34,273 nt of DNA from Deinococcus aerophilus (GCF_014647075.1 NZ_BMOM01000029.1:1-34273), one strand, 5' to 3'. Positions 1 to 11,049 are shown, counted from the first letter of the stretch. A program made the numbers and translations. Notes: a model not told the origin generated them from the letters alone.

Positions 1-27
1 CGGTGGCATTTTCGGTTGTCACAAACA

Positions 28-73
<46 letters not shown>

Positions 74-355
74 CGTCAGCCCATTCACCTCAAATGCGCA
101 ACGGATCTTCATTCCTTTCTGATGAACTGCTCACGCGCAGCCTGCTTTTGCCCGGTCAACCTGTCTGTCATCACGCCTCAGCTGTTTAACGTTCTGCAAC
201 CATTTTAACGTTGTGAGTTTAGTGGAGTGGGTTGGGCTTGCCAATTTTCTCGGGAATTATTCATTTTTTTTAACGTACTCCACGGAGACATTAAAATCTA
301 CTATGAAGTTAATTCAAAAATTAGCACCATTTCATTATATAGCCACGAAGTATTG

Positions 356-384
356 TTGACAGACACATGGGAAGCTCATACATT
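356..384 (+). promoter_or_regulatory. Sigma70-type promoter of the pilus operon
   Basis: The -35 box TTGACA (356-361) is a perfect consensus. It lies 17 bp from a -10 box TACATT (379-384). Transcription would begin near 391 and leave a 5' leader of about 90 nt before the ATG at 482. The A+T-rich DNA just upstream could act as an UP-like element. It is one of only two promoters in the window with both boxes clearly recognisable. Confidence 0.7.
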
Positions 385-481
385 ATAGACGTTCCGAGCA
401 GACAGAGATAAAGAAACCCACACCAGGACATGGTGCAGGCGTCCTTACATCTTGCGCGGGCGGTTTCCAGGGAGGCTCATT

Positions 482-1072
482 ATGAAAAAAGCACTGATGA
501 TTGCGGCGATGTTTTCGATGACGATGGCGAACGCGCAGGGTGTGCAGGGTGGACGGAGCGCCGGCTCAGTGAACACGGCCCTGAACTTCTACATGAAGGT
601 GGTCCCGGGCTGTGCCGTAAACTTGGCCGGCAGCTACGACAGCGCCAAGGGAGCAACCTACAACGGTACGGACACCGCTCCAGAAACCGTGTCCGTCAAC
701 ACGCTCTCTGGCGGTCAACCCAACTTCCGCTGCCAGACCGGTACCAAGGTCACGATCACGGCTTCTGCCCTCTACGGCGTGGGAAACACTTTCAAGGTCA
801 TCAAAGACAGTGACAGCGATACCGCCCCCACCATTCTGAACGGCATCATGTCGCTGGCCCGCGAAGGCTTTACCCTGACGCAAGGCAAGACTACCAACAA
901 CGACGACAAGACTCTGGAAGGCAAATTCGAGGTGTTGTTCGCACCCGGTAATGTGCCCGGGGGCAACGGGGATATCTACGGCATCGTGGCTGCGTTCACG
1001 CCGAATAAGGGGCAGTTCGAACCCCAGACCGGCGACTATCAAGGCACGCTGAACATCATGGTTAATTACTGA
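482..1072 (+). CDS. Secreted pilus subunit, spore coat U/sigma-fimbrial type
   Basis: A 196-residue exported protein, probably the major subunit of a chaperone-usher fibre. The start ATG at 482 has the ribosome site AGGGAGG (469-475) at ideal spacing; an in-frame ATG at 452 has none. The signal peptide is a lysine pair, a hydrophobic stretch and an ANA cleavage site near residue 18. The mature part is small and beta-rich, with two cysteines placed to form a disulphide (in VPGC and FRCQ). It ends in a G-D-Y...V-N-Y pattern like the C-terminal donor-accepting edge of spore coat U (SCPU) pilins. The downstream chaperone and usher genes support the role. The family call rests on pattern and context. 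Confidence 0.7.
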   Translation: MKKALMIAAMFSMTMANAQGVQGGRSAGSVNTALNFYMKVVPGCAVNLAGSYDSAKGATYNGTDTAPETVSVNTLSGGQPNFRCQTGTKVTITASALYGVGNTFKVIKDSDSDTAPTILNGIMSLAREGFTLTQGKTTNNDDKTLEGKFEVLFAPGNVPGGNGDIYGIVAAFTPNKGQFEPQTGDYQGTLNIMVNY

Positions 1073-1083
1073 GTATGTGGCTC

Positions 1084-1121
1084 GGATGGGTGCCCCGGCG
1101 GGAATTCCGGAGCACCCATCC
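1084..1121 (+). terminator. Intra-operon hairpin after the major subunit gene
   Basis: A 10-bp perfect stem pairs 1084-1093 with 1112-1121. After one mismatch it continues into a 4-bp CCGG pairing (1095-1098 with 1107-1110). The sequence AATTTT follows. It sits between the major subunit gene and the rest of the operon, so it could be a partial terminator or a 3' mRNA stabiliser that keeps subunit expression above that of chaperone and usher. Confidence 0.6.
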
Positions 1122-1167
1122 AATTTTCCGAAACTTGTCCAACCTGAAGTGGTGCCCGGAGGTGACT

Positions 1168-1602
1168 GTGTTCCGTATTCCTGCTCTCCTTGCATGTGTA
1201 TTGCTTTCCGGCGCCGGAGCGCGGTGCGTGATTACCCAGGCGCAACTGGAAATGCCCGAGTACAGTGCGCTGCGTGCGAGTACCGGTATGCTCGCCGTGC
1301 GTATTGAGTGTGATGTGTCTTCTGAACCCGTCCGTTTGCAGCTGGAGGGGGCTGGTCTGAGCGCCACGCTGGACCAGCAATTGCAGCTCACCGTGTACAA
1401 CACCTCGTCGGGCCGTCCGCCGACCCAGGTTCAGGTGCCCTTGATCCTCACGATGGGACAGGGCCTTGCGCTGCTTACCGGCCTCACCGTCAATGGCTCT
1501 CAGACCCTGCGTTTTCCACTCACGGCCCAGGCGGGTCAATGGGTTCCGGTGGGGACCTATGGTCTGCCGCTGACCCTTTCCCTTCGACCACTCCTGCCCT
1601 GA
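1168..1602 (+). CDS. Secreted minor pilus subunit (SCPU-like)
   Basis: A 144-residue exported protein. The GTG at 1168 is chosen because GGAGG (1158-1162) lies 5 nt before it and it opens directly onto a signal peptide (FRIPALLACVLLSGAGA). The earlier in-frame ATG at 1075 would bury that signal behind 31 residues. The mature protein is beta-rich with two cysteines, one right after the signal peptide and one in RIECDV. The C-terminal VGTYGLPLTLSL resembles the G-T-Y...V-T-L ending of SCPU pilins. Gene order (second subunit, before chaperone and usher) matches archaic chaperone-usher operons. It could be the tip or an initiator subunit, but it is too short to be a two-domain adhesin. Confidence 0.6.
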   Translation: MFRIPALLACVLLSGAGARCVITQAQLEMPEYSALRASTGMLAVRIECDVSSEPVRLQLEGAGLSATLDQQLQLTVYNTSSGRPPTQVQVPLILTMGQGLALLTGLTVNGSQTLRFPLTAQAGQWVPVGTYGLPLTLSLRPLLP

Positions 1603-1693
1603 GGGCAGTCTTGAATGCCGCCCCAATTTCTTGCGTCTGGCCGCCCTAGCATAGTCCTGACCCGAACCACCGTCCCTCTCTAAGGAGAACACT

Positions 1694-2455
1694 GTGCCGC
1701 GTTGTCTGCCAAATCCCCTTCGTTTGACCCGGTGTGCGGTTGCCATGCTGGCGCTGTTCGCTGCCACGCTGCTGTCCGCGCAGGCCCAGACCTTCGGATT
1801 TACTCCCACCTTGCTGGAAATTGATGCGTCCCGCAATCTGGTGACCGAGACGACCATGATCAATGGCACCACCACTGCCGCACGGTTCAACGTGGTGGCG
1901 GTGTTGTGGCACATCGTGAACGGCAAGGAAGTCCTGGACGAGACCCGTGACCTGATCGTGAATCCGGCAACCTTTACCGTTAAGCCCGGCGGCTCGCAAT
2001 TGATCCGCATCGGGGTCCGTAAGAAGCCCGGTAACACAGAGCTGACCTACCGGATCCTGGTGCAACAGGTCCCGATTGAGGGAATCGAGCTTCCCAAAAT
2101 TGGCGCGGGCAACCTGGGCAAGGACAGCAAAGCGGGCATGAGCGTCGCGCTGACCTTCTCGTTACCGGTCTATGTCACGCCTGCAAGCGCCCAGCCGAAA
2201 CTCGCGTTCACGGCGACCCCGCAGGGCAAGGACGTTACGCTGGTCCTGCAGAATGCGGGCAACCGCCGTACCATCATGCGCAAGGTCAAGTTCACGAGGG
2301 GCGCGGTTACCCAGACCACCGAGGTTCTGCCCCTGCTGGCGGGCAGCACCATCACCCTGACCTTGCCCGAACTGGGCGAGCAGGCTGGTCCCCTGAAGCT
2401 GAAGTACGAGGCCGAGGATGGGCAGATCCTTGAACAGATTGTCTCGCTTCCGTAA
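1694..2455 (+). CDS. Periplasmic fimbrial chaperone, PapD-like
   Basis: A 253-residue chaperone that would hold exported pilus subunits by donor-strand complementation and deliver them to the usher. The start is GTG at 1694 with AAGGAGA (1682-1688) upstream. The signal peptide ends near AQAQ. The mature N-terminus FGFTPTLLEID and the block NPATFTVKPGGSQLIRIGV are the G1-strand and Arg-containing signature of the PapD immunoglobulin-like fold. A YRILVQQVP segment and a second Ig-like domain complete the two-domain layout at normal family length. Its last 38 nt overlap the usher start, so the two are probably translationally coupled. Confidence 0.85.
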   Translation: MPRCLPNPLRLTRCAVAMLALFAATLLSAQAQTFGFTPTLLEIDASRNLVTETTMINGTTTAARFNVVAVLWHIVNGKEVLDETRDLIVNPATFTVKPGGSQLIRIGVRKKPGNTELTYRILVQQVPIEGIELPKIGAGNLGKDSKAGMSVALTFSLPVYVTPASAQPKLAFTATPQGKDVTLVLQNAGNRRTIMRKVKFTRGAVTQTTEVLPLLAGSTITLTLPELGEQAGPLKLKYEAEDGQILEQIVSLP

Positions 2456-4694
2456 GCCCGTGACGGGCCGGCTGGTGCGGCGCTGGCCGCTGCGCGCCCT
2501 GACGGCGGCCCTGGGGGCGGCGGGGCTGGCGGGGGCGGCGGGTTGCGCCTCGCCCGAAGAGCTGCTCGACGTGCGTGTGGGGCAGTCTTCACGCGGCAGC
2601 GTGGTGGTACGGATCGAGCGCAACGAGGACCGCGTCTCTGACCTGCTGCTGCCGCCAGATGTGCTGCGCACGGGCGAACAGGTATACGTGGCGGGGCGGG
2701 TGGACTGTGACGGTGTGGCCTTCGTGCGTCTGCTTCCGGAGTTGCGGGTGACATACCGAACTGAAACGCAGGAATTGAGGATCACGCCGGTGCTGGCCCG
2801 CTTGGGAGAGCGCCGGATTGATGTCGGCCAGATGCTGACGCCCCCGGTCTACCCGGTGGTACCGGCCTTCGGACTGGATTTCGGCGTACAGGGAGCCGTG
2901 TCCTACGATCTGCGCGGTGAGCGGGCCGCGGGTACCCCGGCAACAACGCTGGGCAACGTCGGGGCCTACGTTGGCGTGGGTGGGGCGCGGGGCGGCCTGA
3001 CCGGGTATGTGGGTGCGCTGTACGGCCGGCGTCCAGGCTCCGACGCCAAGGTTCAGGTCCGGGCCACGGCCCAGTATGCCTTTTCCCCATCAGTGGCCAT
3101 CTACGTTGCCTATCACGCCATTCCTGGGGTTGCCCAACCCGGCTTTTCGACCTCCAGCTTCAGCGGCGTCACGGCCGCCTACCGCCAGCAGGTGCCTGCC
3201 GTTGCGTCGCCCATTTCAGTGCAGCTGGAAAATCCCTCGGTGGTCAGCGTGCTTGTCAATGGGCAGCTGCTTGGCAGCGTGGAAGCCCCTGCCGGCGAGA
3301 TCACGCTCCTGAATGTACCGCTGCCCCGACAGGCCAACAACACGGTTGCGCTCCTGATAGAGGATGAAAACGGCCTGACCCAGCGGACCTTCAATGGCGT
3401 GTCGCCGTCGGAGGCGAGTCTGACGGGGGGATTGTTCGCCAGCGCCAGCGTGGGATACGACGACCAGTCGGTCGGTTCCGGCTGGAGCGCGGCGGCGACG
3501 GCTGCCTACACGTTTCGTCCCCAGCTGGGCGTGGAGGCGCAGGCCAGCGTATCCGGCAACGGAGCTCTGAGCGCGGCGGCACAGGTGCGTTACCTGGGAG
3601 CTCCGCTCTCCGGGGGCCTGGGGATTCAGGTCAGCCGCCCGGCCACAGCCGCAGACATGGCCACGTCACCGCTGAGCACACGCGTCAACGGGTCGCTGGC
3701 TTACCGTCAGGGACCGTTGAGCGTCAATGGCTCGGTGGCGGTACCGATCAATGAGCTGTCCAGCAGCACGCTGAACCTGAGCGCCGCCTATAGCGCTGCT
3801 CCGTGGTATTTCTCGGCGGCGGCCGCGACCGGGTTGACCGCTCAATCCTGGCAGGTGGACGGCAGCGTCACCCGGATTCTCAACGAGCGCAGCGCGGTAG
3901 GCCTTACCGCCTCGGTTCGCCCGGGCGGCTGGCAGGCGGCGCTGCGCGGCAACTATGTCTTTACGCCCAAGCTTCAGGGCAGCGCCAGCATCGGTCTGGG
4001 GTCTGGCGGAACCGTGCCCAGCACAACGTTAAGCTATCGTCCTGACCCCACCCAACTCGTCGGGCTCAGTGCGGACCTCAACGAGATCGGCGTGACGTAC
4101 AGCCTCAGCCGGGGCGTTGATGCCAGTGCGTCGGCCACCACCCGTGGAGCCACCGCTCAGATCACCGGGGCGGTGGCCTATCTGGATGGCCGGCTGCTGC
4201 TGTCATCGGGCCTGGCCCAGCGCGGCATCCTGGTCCGTACGGGTGTACCCAATCTGCCCCTGCTGGTAGACGGTCTGGGTGGCGTGGTCACCAACCAGCG
4301 TGGTGACGCTCTGATTACCCAGGCTGCACCTACCCAGACGGTGTCGATTCGTGTCAACCCACGGGAGCTACCCCTGGGAGTGAGTCTCCAGAGCGTCGAG
4401 ACCACGGTACAGCCCGCCGCCACGGGGCTCACCGTCGTGGACTGGCACGACAACTTCAGGATCTCGACGTTTGTGCAGTTTCGTTGGCAGGCAGGCGAGG
4501 TGGCAGCCAACGCCGATGTATACCTGGATGGCGAGAAAATTCTCCTTGATGACGAGGGGTATGGTCTGGTGTCCCAGGCGGCAGTGACCCGAACGGGCGA
4601 ACTGCGTGATCCAGTAGGTTCCCGACGCTGCACCGTCGTCCTGGCCTCCACGGTGAAGGAAGCGACCTGCTTTGTGGTCCCGGGCTCCCCCTGA
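2418..4694 (+). CDS. Outer-membrane fimbrial usher
   Basis: A 758-residue outer-membrane pore that receives chaperone-subunit complexes and polymerises the fibre. The ATG at 2418 lies inside the chaperone gene behind GAGG; a GTG at 2460 is an alternative. A basic, hydrophobic signal precedes an AAGCAS cleavage region. The N-terminal domain (about residues 45-135) is followed by a long run of alternating strands typical of the 24-strand barrel. A plug-like segment around ENPSVVSVLVNG and EDENGLTQR matches the usher plug pattern. The C-terminal domain carries a cysteine pair. The length is at the short end for ushers, in keeping with the archaic (sigma) clade, which is known from Deinococcus-Thermus. 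No adhesin gene follows. Confidence 0.8.
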   Translation: MGRSLNRLSRFRKPVTGRLVRRWPLRALTAALGAAGLAGAAGCASPEELLDVRVGQSSRGSVVVRIERNEDRVSDLLLPPDVLRTGEQVYVAGRVDCDGVAFVRLLPELRVTYRTETQELRITPVLARLGERRIDVGQMLTPPVYPVVPAFGLDFGVQGAVSYDLRGERAAGTPATTLGNVGAYVGVGGARGGLTGYVGALYGRRPGSDAKVQVRATAQYAFSPSVAIYVAYHAIPGVAQPGFSTSSFSGVTAAYRQQVPAVASPISVQLENPSVVSVLVNGQLLGSVEAPAGEITLLNVPLPRQANNTVALLIEDENGLTQRTFNGVSPSEASLTGGLFASASVGYDDQSVGSGWSAAATAAYTFRPQLGVEAQASVSGNGALSAAAQVRYLGAPLSGGLGIQVSRPATAADMATSPLSTRVNGSLAYRQGPLSVNGSVAVPINELSSSTLNLSAAYSAAPWYFSAAAATGLTAQSWQVDGSVTRILNERSAVGLTASVRPGGWQAALRGNYVFTPKLQGSASIGLGSGGTVPSTTLSYRPDPTQLVGLSADLNEIGVTYSLSRGVDASASATTRGATAQITGAVAYLDGRLLLSSGLAQRGILVRTGVPNLPLLVDGLGGVVTNQRGDALITQAAPTQTVSIRVNPRELPLGVSLQSVETTVQPAATGLTVVDWHDNFRISTFVQFRWQAGEVAANADVYLDGEKILLDDEGYGLVSQAAVTRTGELRDPVGSRRCTVVLASTVKEATCFVVPGSP

Positions 4695-4791
4695 CGGTGT
4701 CTGCTCAGGTAGTCATCGTATAGGGGAAACGGCGCCGTTCTCAGGCGGCCCATGACACCCATTTACAGCCAGGGCCTCATTCCGGGGCAGT

Positions 4792-4815
4792 GAGTACTAA
4801 AAAGAGTACTAAAAA
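4792..4815. repeat. Two tandem copies of a 12-bp repeat
   Basis: GAGTACTAAAAA occurs twice back to back (4792-4803 and 4804-4815), just beyond the tRNA-Ala terminator. Each copy contains the palindrome AGTACT. It lies on the 3' side of the tRNA, where integrative elements often leave junction scars, but no integrase or attachment repeat is visible. Confidence 0.6.
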
Positions 4816-4841
4816 CAAAAAAAGCCCGTCTGTGACGGACT
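4811..4841 (-). terminator. Rho-independent terminator of tRNA-Ala
   Basis: Read on the minus strand, an 8-bp stem (4841-4834 with 4830-4823, one G-U pair) with a 3-nt loop is followed by seven T (4823-4817) and a further T-rich tail. It lies 8 nt beyond the encoded CCA of the tRNA. Confidence 0.85.
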
Positions 4842-4848
4842 TTCCTGG

Positions 4849-4924
<76 letters not shown>

Positions 4925-5054
4925 ACGCATGCGCCCAGTCCAGCTCAGGCGAAAAGGACTGTAGCACGCACCCTGCGGGCGTGCAAGGCCGCGCGCAGGC
5001 CCCGGGATGTCCCGGCTTGTGGACCGCCCCACTGCGCTGCGGCGGCGAAGTGCT

Positions 5055-5060
5055 TACACT
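5055..5060 (+). promoter_or_regulatory. -10 box TACACT of guaB
   Basis: TACACT ends 8 nt before the guaB ATG, so transcription would start at or next to the start codon. No ribosome site is seen. No clear -35 box lies 16-18 bp upstream. Confidence 0.5.
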
Positions 5061-5065
5061 CCTGA

Positions 5066-6574
<1,509 letters not shown>

Positions 6575-6647
6575 ACTCAGCTCCACGGCTTTACGCCGCG
6601 CTCATGCAGTGCATTCCTGCTGACATCCCCCGGTCAGGTCGGGGGCG

Positions 6648-6653
6648 TAGGCT
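6648..6653 (+). promoter_or_regulatory. -10 box TAGGCT of the hemolysin III gene
   Basis: TAGGCT ends 6 nt before the ATG at 6660. The intervening GGAGAC also resembles a ribosome site, so a leaderless or a read-through leadered message is possible. Confidence 0.45.
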
Positions 6654-6659
6654 GGAGAC

Positions 6660-7313
6660 ATGAAACGACTCCTGAGCGCCCCGCGCGAACCGGTCAACGC
6701 CCTGACCCACTGGGCCGGCGTGGCGGCGGCGCTCGTGACGCTGGGGCCACTGCTGTGGTGGGCCCATGGGCGTGGACTGGAACTGTGGCCCTTCGTGGTG
6801 TTCGGCGTCAGCATGGTCGCGCTGTACGCCGCGAGTGCGAGCTACCACTCGTTCCGAGCCAGCGAACGCGGACTGCTGTGGCTGCGTAAGCTCGACCACG
6901 CAGGCATCTTCCTGCTGATCGCCGGCAGCTACACCCCCATCGCATATTTCGGGCTGCATGGCGTGTGGCGCGACACCGTGCTGTGGGTGGTGTGGGGCAT
7001 CGCCCTGACCGGCATCGTGCTCAAACTGGTCACCATGCGGCTGCCGCGCTGGGTCAGCACGCTGTTGTACGTGGGCCTGGGCTGGCTGGCAGTCCTCTTC
7101 TTGCCGCAATTGGTCCAGACCCTGCCCCCCGCCTCGATCTTCTGGCTGGCGGCGGGCGGCGTGCTGTACACCCTGGGGGCGGTGGTCTACGGCACCCGGT
7201 TGCAACTGCGGCAGGACGGCCCCTGGCGGCTGTGGGGCTTCCATGAGGTCTGGCATCTGTTCGTGCTGGGCGGCACGGGCGCGCACATTGCGATGATGTT
7301 CAACCTGCGCTGA
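6660..7313 (+). CDS. Hemolysin III / PAQR-family membrane protein
   Basis: A 217-residue integral membrane protein of the hemolysin III (YqfA/PAQR) family with about seven hydrophobic segments. The family's metal-site motifs are all visible: EPVNALTH near the N-terminus, SASYHSF in the second segment, [16 protein letters not shown] in the middle, and [10 protein letters not shown]...GAH at the C-terminus. The conserved Ser, His and Asp residues resemble a metal-dependent hydrolase site of the CREST superfamily. The bacterial substrate is not established, and haemolytic activity should not be assumed from the name. It is transcribed alone and ends at a strong bidirectional terminator. Confidence 0.92.
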   Translation: MKRLLSAPREPVNALTHWAGVAAALVTLGPLLWWAHGRGLELWPFVVFGVSMVALYAASASYHSFRASERGLLWLRKLDHAGIFLLIAGSYTPIAYFGLHGVWRDTVLWVVWGIALTGIVLKLVTMRLPRWVSTLLYVGLGWLAVLFLPQLVQTLPPASIFWLAAGGVLYTLGAVVYGTRLQLRQDGPWRLWGFHEVWHLFVLGGTGAHIAMMFNLR

Positions 7314-7330
7314 GGGCTGCCGGAGACACA

Positions 7331-7389
7331 CAGCCACACGGAAAAGGCGGTCGGGCTCTTGCGCCGACCGCCTTTTCCGTGTGTGGCTG
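7331..7389. terminator. Strong bidirectional terminator between convergent genes
   Basis: A perfect 20-bp stem (7335-7354 with 7364-7383) with a 9-nt loop; outer pairing continues after a 2-nt bulge. The stem contains AAAA on one side and TTTT on the other, so it can serve both the hemolysin III gene (plus) and the protease gene (minus). Confidence 0.8.
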
Positions 7390-7401
7390 AGGAACGCTTC
7401 G

Positions 7402-8013
7402 TTACACCCCCACCACGTTCAGCACCCAGCCCTGCACCGCCTGGATAATGCTGCCGATGGGACCGCGGGCCAGGAAGATAAAGGCCATCACGATCAGGAA
7501 GCTGAAGGGCTGGGCCTCGAACTGGGCCAGCGCCCGGCCCATGGGCGGCACCAGCGCTCCAAGGATGCGGCTGCCGTCCAGCAGGGGAATGGGAATCAGG
7601 TTGAAGACCGCCAGAATCACGTTGATGCTCATCACGGTCAACAGGATGGTCAGGGTGATGGTGGTGGGGGGAAACACCTTGAGCAGTGCGGCGCACAGCA
7701 CGGCGATGAGCAGGTTGCTGATGGGTCCGGCGGCGGCGACCCACAGGGTTCCCCAGCGGCCGAGGTTGTTGGGGTTGACCGGCACCGGCTTGGCAAAACC
7801 GAATCCGGCGATCAGCAGCAGCAGGGTGCCGAAGGGGTCCAAGTGGGCGATGGGGTTGAGGGTCACGCGTCCGTAGCGCCGGGGAGTCGGGTCACCCAGG
7901 CGGTCTGCCGTGTAGGCGTGCGCGAATTCGTGAACGGCGAGCGAGAGCACCAGCGCCAGCGCAATGATGATGAACGCGGTGGGATTGCTGGTCAGCAGAC
8001 TGATAAGGCCCAT
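7402..8013 (-). CDS. Site-2 protease family (M50) membrane metalloprotease
   Basis: A 203-residue membrane protein of the small M50 group (YwhC-like), with no PDZ domain. The zinc motif HEFAH (His28, Glu29, His32) lies in the first hydrophobic block. The second signature [12 protein letters not shown] supplies the third ligand, Asp146. Between them, [12 protein letters not shown] and AAAGPISN are typical family segments. It cleaves substrates within or near the membrane; the natural substrate is unknown. It starts 12 nt after the nucleotidyltransferase gene but also has its own -10 box. Its position behind an HtrA-like protease gene is suggestive of shared envelope proteolysis, though that is only inference. 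Confidence 0.9.
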   Translation of the reverse strand: MGLISLLTSNPTAFIIIALALVLSLAVHEFAHAYTADRLGDPTPRRYGRVTLNPIAHLDPFGTLLLLIAGFGFAKPVPVNPNNLGRWGTLWVAAAGPISNLLIAVLCAALLKVFPPTTITLTILLTVMSINVILAVFNLIPIPLLDGSRILGALVPPMGRALAQFEAQPFSFLIVMAFIFLARGPIGSIIQAVQGWVLNVVGV

Positions 8014-8022
8014 ATGGGGGGC

Positions 8023-8028
8023 ATTCTA
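8023..8028 (-). promoter_or_regulatory. -10 box TAGAAT that includes the upstream stop codon
   Basis: TAGAAT on the minus strand ends 9 nt before the ATG of the site-2 protease gene. Its first three bases are the TAG stop codon of the nucleotidyltransferase gene (8028-8026). The -35 position is a poor match. Confidence 0.5.
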
Positions 8029-9159
8029 CGGGCCGCCGCGCGCGCCGTCCGGCTGATGGCTTGCTTTGAGGTAGGCCCGCAGCGCCGCCCGTTCCTCCTC
8101 CGGGCTGCCCACCCTGCCGGCCCGCCGCAATCCGGCGAGATGGGCCAGCGCCTCGCCCACCGCGCGCCCGGGCAGCACGCCCAGCGCGAGCACGTCGCGC
8201 CCGGTCAGCGGCACCGCAGCGTCCGGGCGCAGCACGCCGCGCAGCAGCCGCTCGGGGGTGTCTTCCGGAAAGTAGGTGTCCGAGAGGGCGCGGGCGAGCA
8301 GCGCGCCGGGGCGGTCTCCCAGGCTCAGCCGCCCGGCCAGCGCGGTCGGGTCCGGGGCGGCGTGCAGGGCGGCGGCGGCGTACAGGGCAGGAGCGAGCGG
8401 ATGGTCCGCCCGTTGCAACCGGTCAAGCGCCTCAAGCGTTTCCAGTCCGGGCAGCAGGGTGCCCGCCCCCCACCCGGCGAGCACCCGCGCCGCCGCGCCG
8501 GGCCTGGGTTCGGAGAACAGCAGCCGCAGTTCGGCCCACAGCCGGGGGGTCCGGTCGGCCAGCTCCAGCGCGTCGGGCACCTGACGCAACAGTTCCGGGC
8601 TGGCCGTCAGCCCCAGCCGGGCCGCCAGCCGCGCCGCCCGTACCAAACGGCTGGCGTCCTCACGCAGCGAGGCCGGGTGCAGGGGGCGCAGCGTCCGCGC
8701 CTTCAGGTCGTCCTGCCCCCCCACCTCGTCCAGCAGGCACACGGGCCCCTGCGGCCCGATCAGCAGCGCCAAGGCATTCACCGTGAAGTCCCGCCGCCGC
8801 AGGTCCTCCTCCAGCGTGCCGGGGTGGGGCCGGGGGTTCTCGCCGGGCACCGGGTAGCTTTCGCGCCGGGCACGGACCAGATCGGCGGTGCGGCCGTCTG
8901 GCAGGGTCACGGTGGCGTTGTGAAAGGCCGGGTGAAACACGGTGGGCAGACCGCTGGCGCGGGCCAGCGCTTCTACACCTGCTCCTTCCACCACCACGTC
9001 CAGATCCAGCGGGGTGTGGCCCAGCAGCGCGTCCCGCACCGCGCCGCCCACCAGCGCGAGCCGGGCCTGCGGGCCTGCCTGGCGGGCCAGGCCGGTTAGC
9101 CAGGTGCGGTCATGGTCTTGGAGCTGTGCCCAGGCGTGGGTGGCGGGGTCAGGGGTCAT
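8026..9159 (-). CDS. tRNA nucleotidyltransferase / poly(A) polymerase family (class II)
   Basis: A 377-residue cytoplasmic nucleotidyltransferase acting on tRNA 3' ends. The N-terminal catalytic domain has [12 protein letters not shown] (Gly38-Gly39) followed by the metal-binding pair Asp52/Asp54 in LDLDVVV. The RRDFTVNAL block (about 122-130) is the ribose/base-selecting motif. The rest is the helical neck-body region. In Deinococcus radiodurans, CCA synthesis is split between a CC-adding and an A-adding enzyme, so this could be either, or a full CCA enzyme; sequence reading alone does not decide. No good ribosome site precedes the ATG. It lies 50 nt after the HtrA gene, probably in the same operon. 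Confidence 0.85.
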   Translation of the reverse strand: MTPDPATHAWAQLQDHDRTWLTGLARQAGPQARLALVGGAVRDALLGHTPLDLDVVVEGAGVEALARASGLPTVFHPAFHNATVTLPDGRTADLVRARRESYPVPGENPRPHPGTLEEDLRRRDFTVNALALLIGPQGPVCLLDEVGGQDDLKARTLRPLHPASLREDASRLVRAARLAARLGLTASPELLRQVPDALELADRTPRLWAELRLLFSEPRPGAAARVLAGWGAGTLLPGLETLEALDRLQRADHPLAPALYAAAALHAAPDPTALAGRLSLGDRPGALLARALSDTYFPEDTPERLLRGVLRPDAAVPLTGRDVLALGVLPGRAVGEALAHLAGLRRAGRVGSPEEERAALRAYLKASHQPDGARGGP

Positions 9160-9209
9160 GGCGGGTCGGGTGGGCGCGGCCGGTCCAGCACAGGGCGTCC
9201 AGGAGCACT

Positions 9210-10577
<1,368 letters not shown>

Positions 10578-10598
10578 CCCCGCAGTATCGCGAATGCG

Positions 10599-10610
10599 GC
10601 GCATATGCGC
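10599..10610. promoter_or_regulatory. Palindrome upstream of the HtrA gene
   Basis: GCGCATATGCGC is a perfect 12-bp palindrome. It lies 22 bp upstream of the preferred htrA start and just upstream of a possible -10 box GATACT (10589-10584, minus). It also covers the alternative ATG at 10604. An operator role is possible but untested. Confidence 0.35.
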
Positions 10611-10763
10611 ATAAGAACGGGTGTGTTGTGGGCTTCACGCATGCTCCGCCTGTACGGATTGAGCTGGGGAAATCACGCGCCCGACACATACCATGGAGCC
10701 GCCTCCCAGCACAGCCGGGACCAGAAAACAGCCCAGGATGGCCGGAGAATCCTGTGAAATCGG

Positions 10764-10769
10764 TATACT
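10764..10769 (+). promoter_or_regulatory. -10 box TATACT of the small disrupted gene
   Basis: TATACT is close to the consensus and ends 5 nt before the ATG at 10775, the usual leaderless geometry here. No clear -35 box is seen. Confidence 0.5.
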
Positions 10770-10774
10770 TATCT

Positions 10775-11049
10775 ATGGAATACATCCTCGTAAAGATTGG
10801 TGACCAGGATGAAACGGATCCGGGCTCCGGCACGGTCATCGCTTCCGAATGCCCAACGCTTCCGAATGCCCAACGCTTGAAGTCGGGATGATCGTGAGGA
10901 TTGCGCTGCACGGCATGTCATCCGATCAGCGCCAGCAGTATCAGATTTTTGACGATCGGGCGGGTCTGCAGTACCTCGCAGAGCGGGGCACGGGTGAGGG
11001 GAGAGGCGATGGTGTCTACCAGTACATGGTGCGTCCGCTGAATCCTTGA
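10775..11049 (+). pseudogene. Small gene disrupted by a 17-bp tandem duplication
   Basis: Read from the ATG at 10775, the frame begins MEYILVKIGDQDETDPG and stops at 10891 after 38 residues. The interval 10841-10874 is an exact tandem duplication of 17 bp, which shifts the frame. Removing one copy restores an uninterrupted 85-residue protein ending ...YQYMVRPLNP at 11049. The rejoined product has no recognised domain; it is soluble-looking, without signal peptide or membrane segment. A good -10 box 5 nt before the ATG indicates that it is or was expressed. An ATG inside the duplication (10849) could start the second part alone. It may be a fresh pseudogene or a reversible on/off allele. Confidence 0.65.
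10841..10874. repeat. Exact 17-bp tandem duplication
   Basis: GCTTCCGAATGCCCAAC occurs twice in direct succession (10841-10857 and 10858-10874) and is followed by another GCTT. Seventeen is not a multiple of three, so one copy more or less switches the reading frame of the small gene around it. Confidence 0.95.

Noticed and set aside
7381..9099. A 572-codon plus-strand frame across the protease and nucleotidyltransferase genes
   Set aside because: It is a composition artefact (Gln/Gly/Arg-rich) opposite two genes with complete catalytic motifs.
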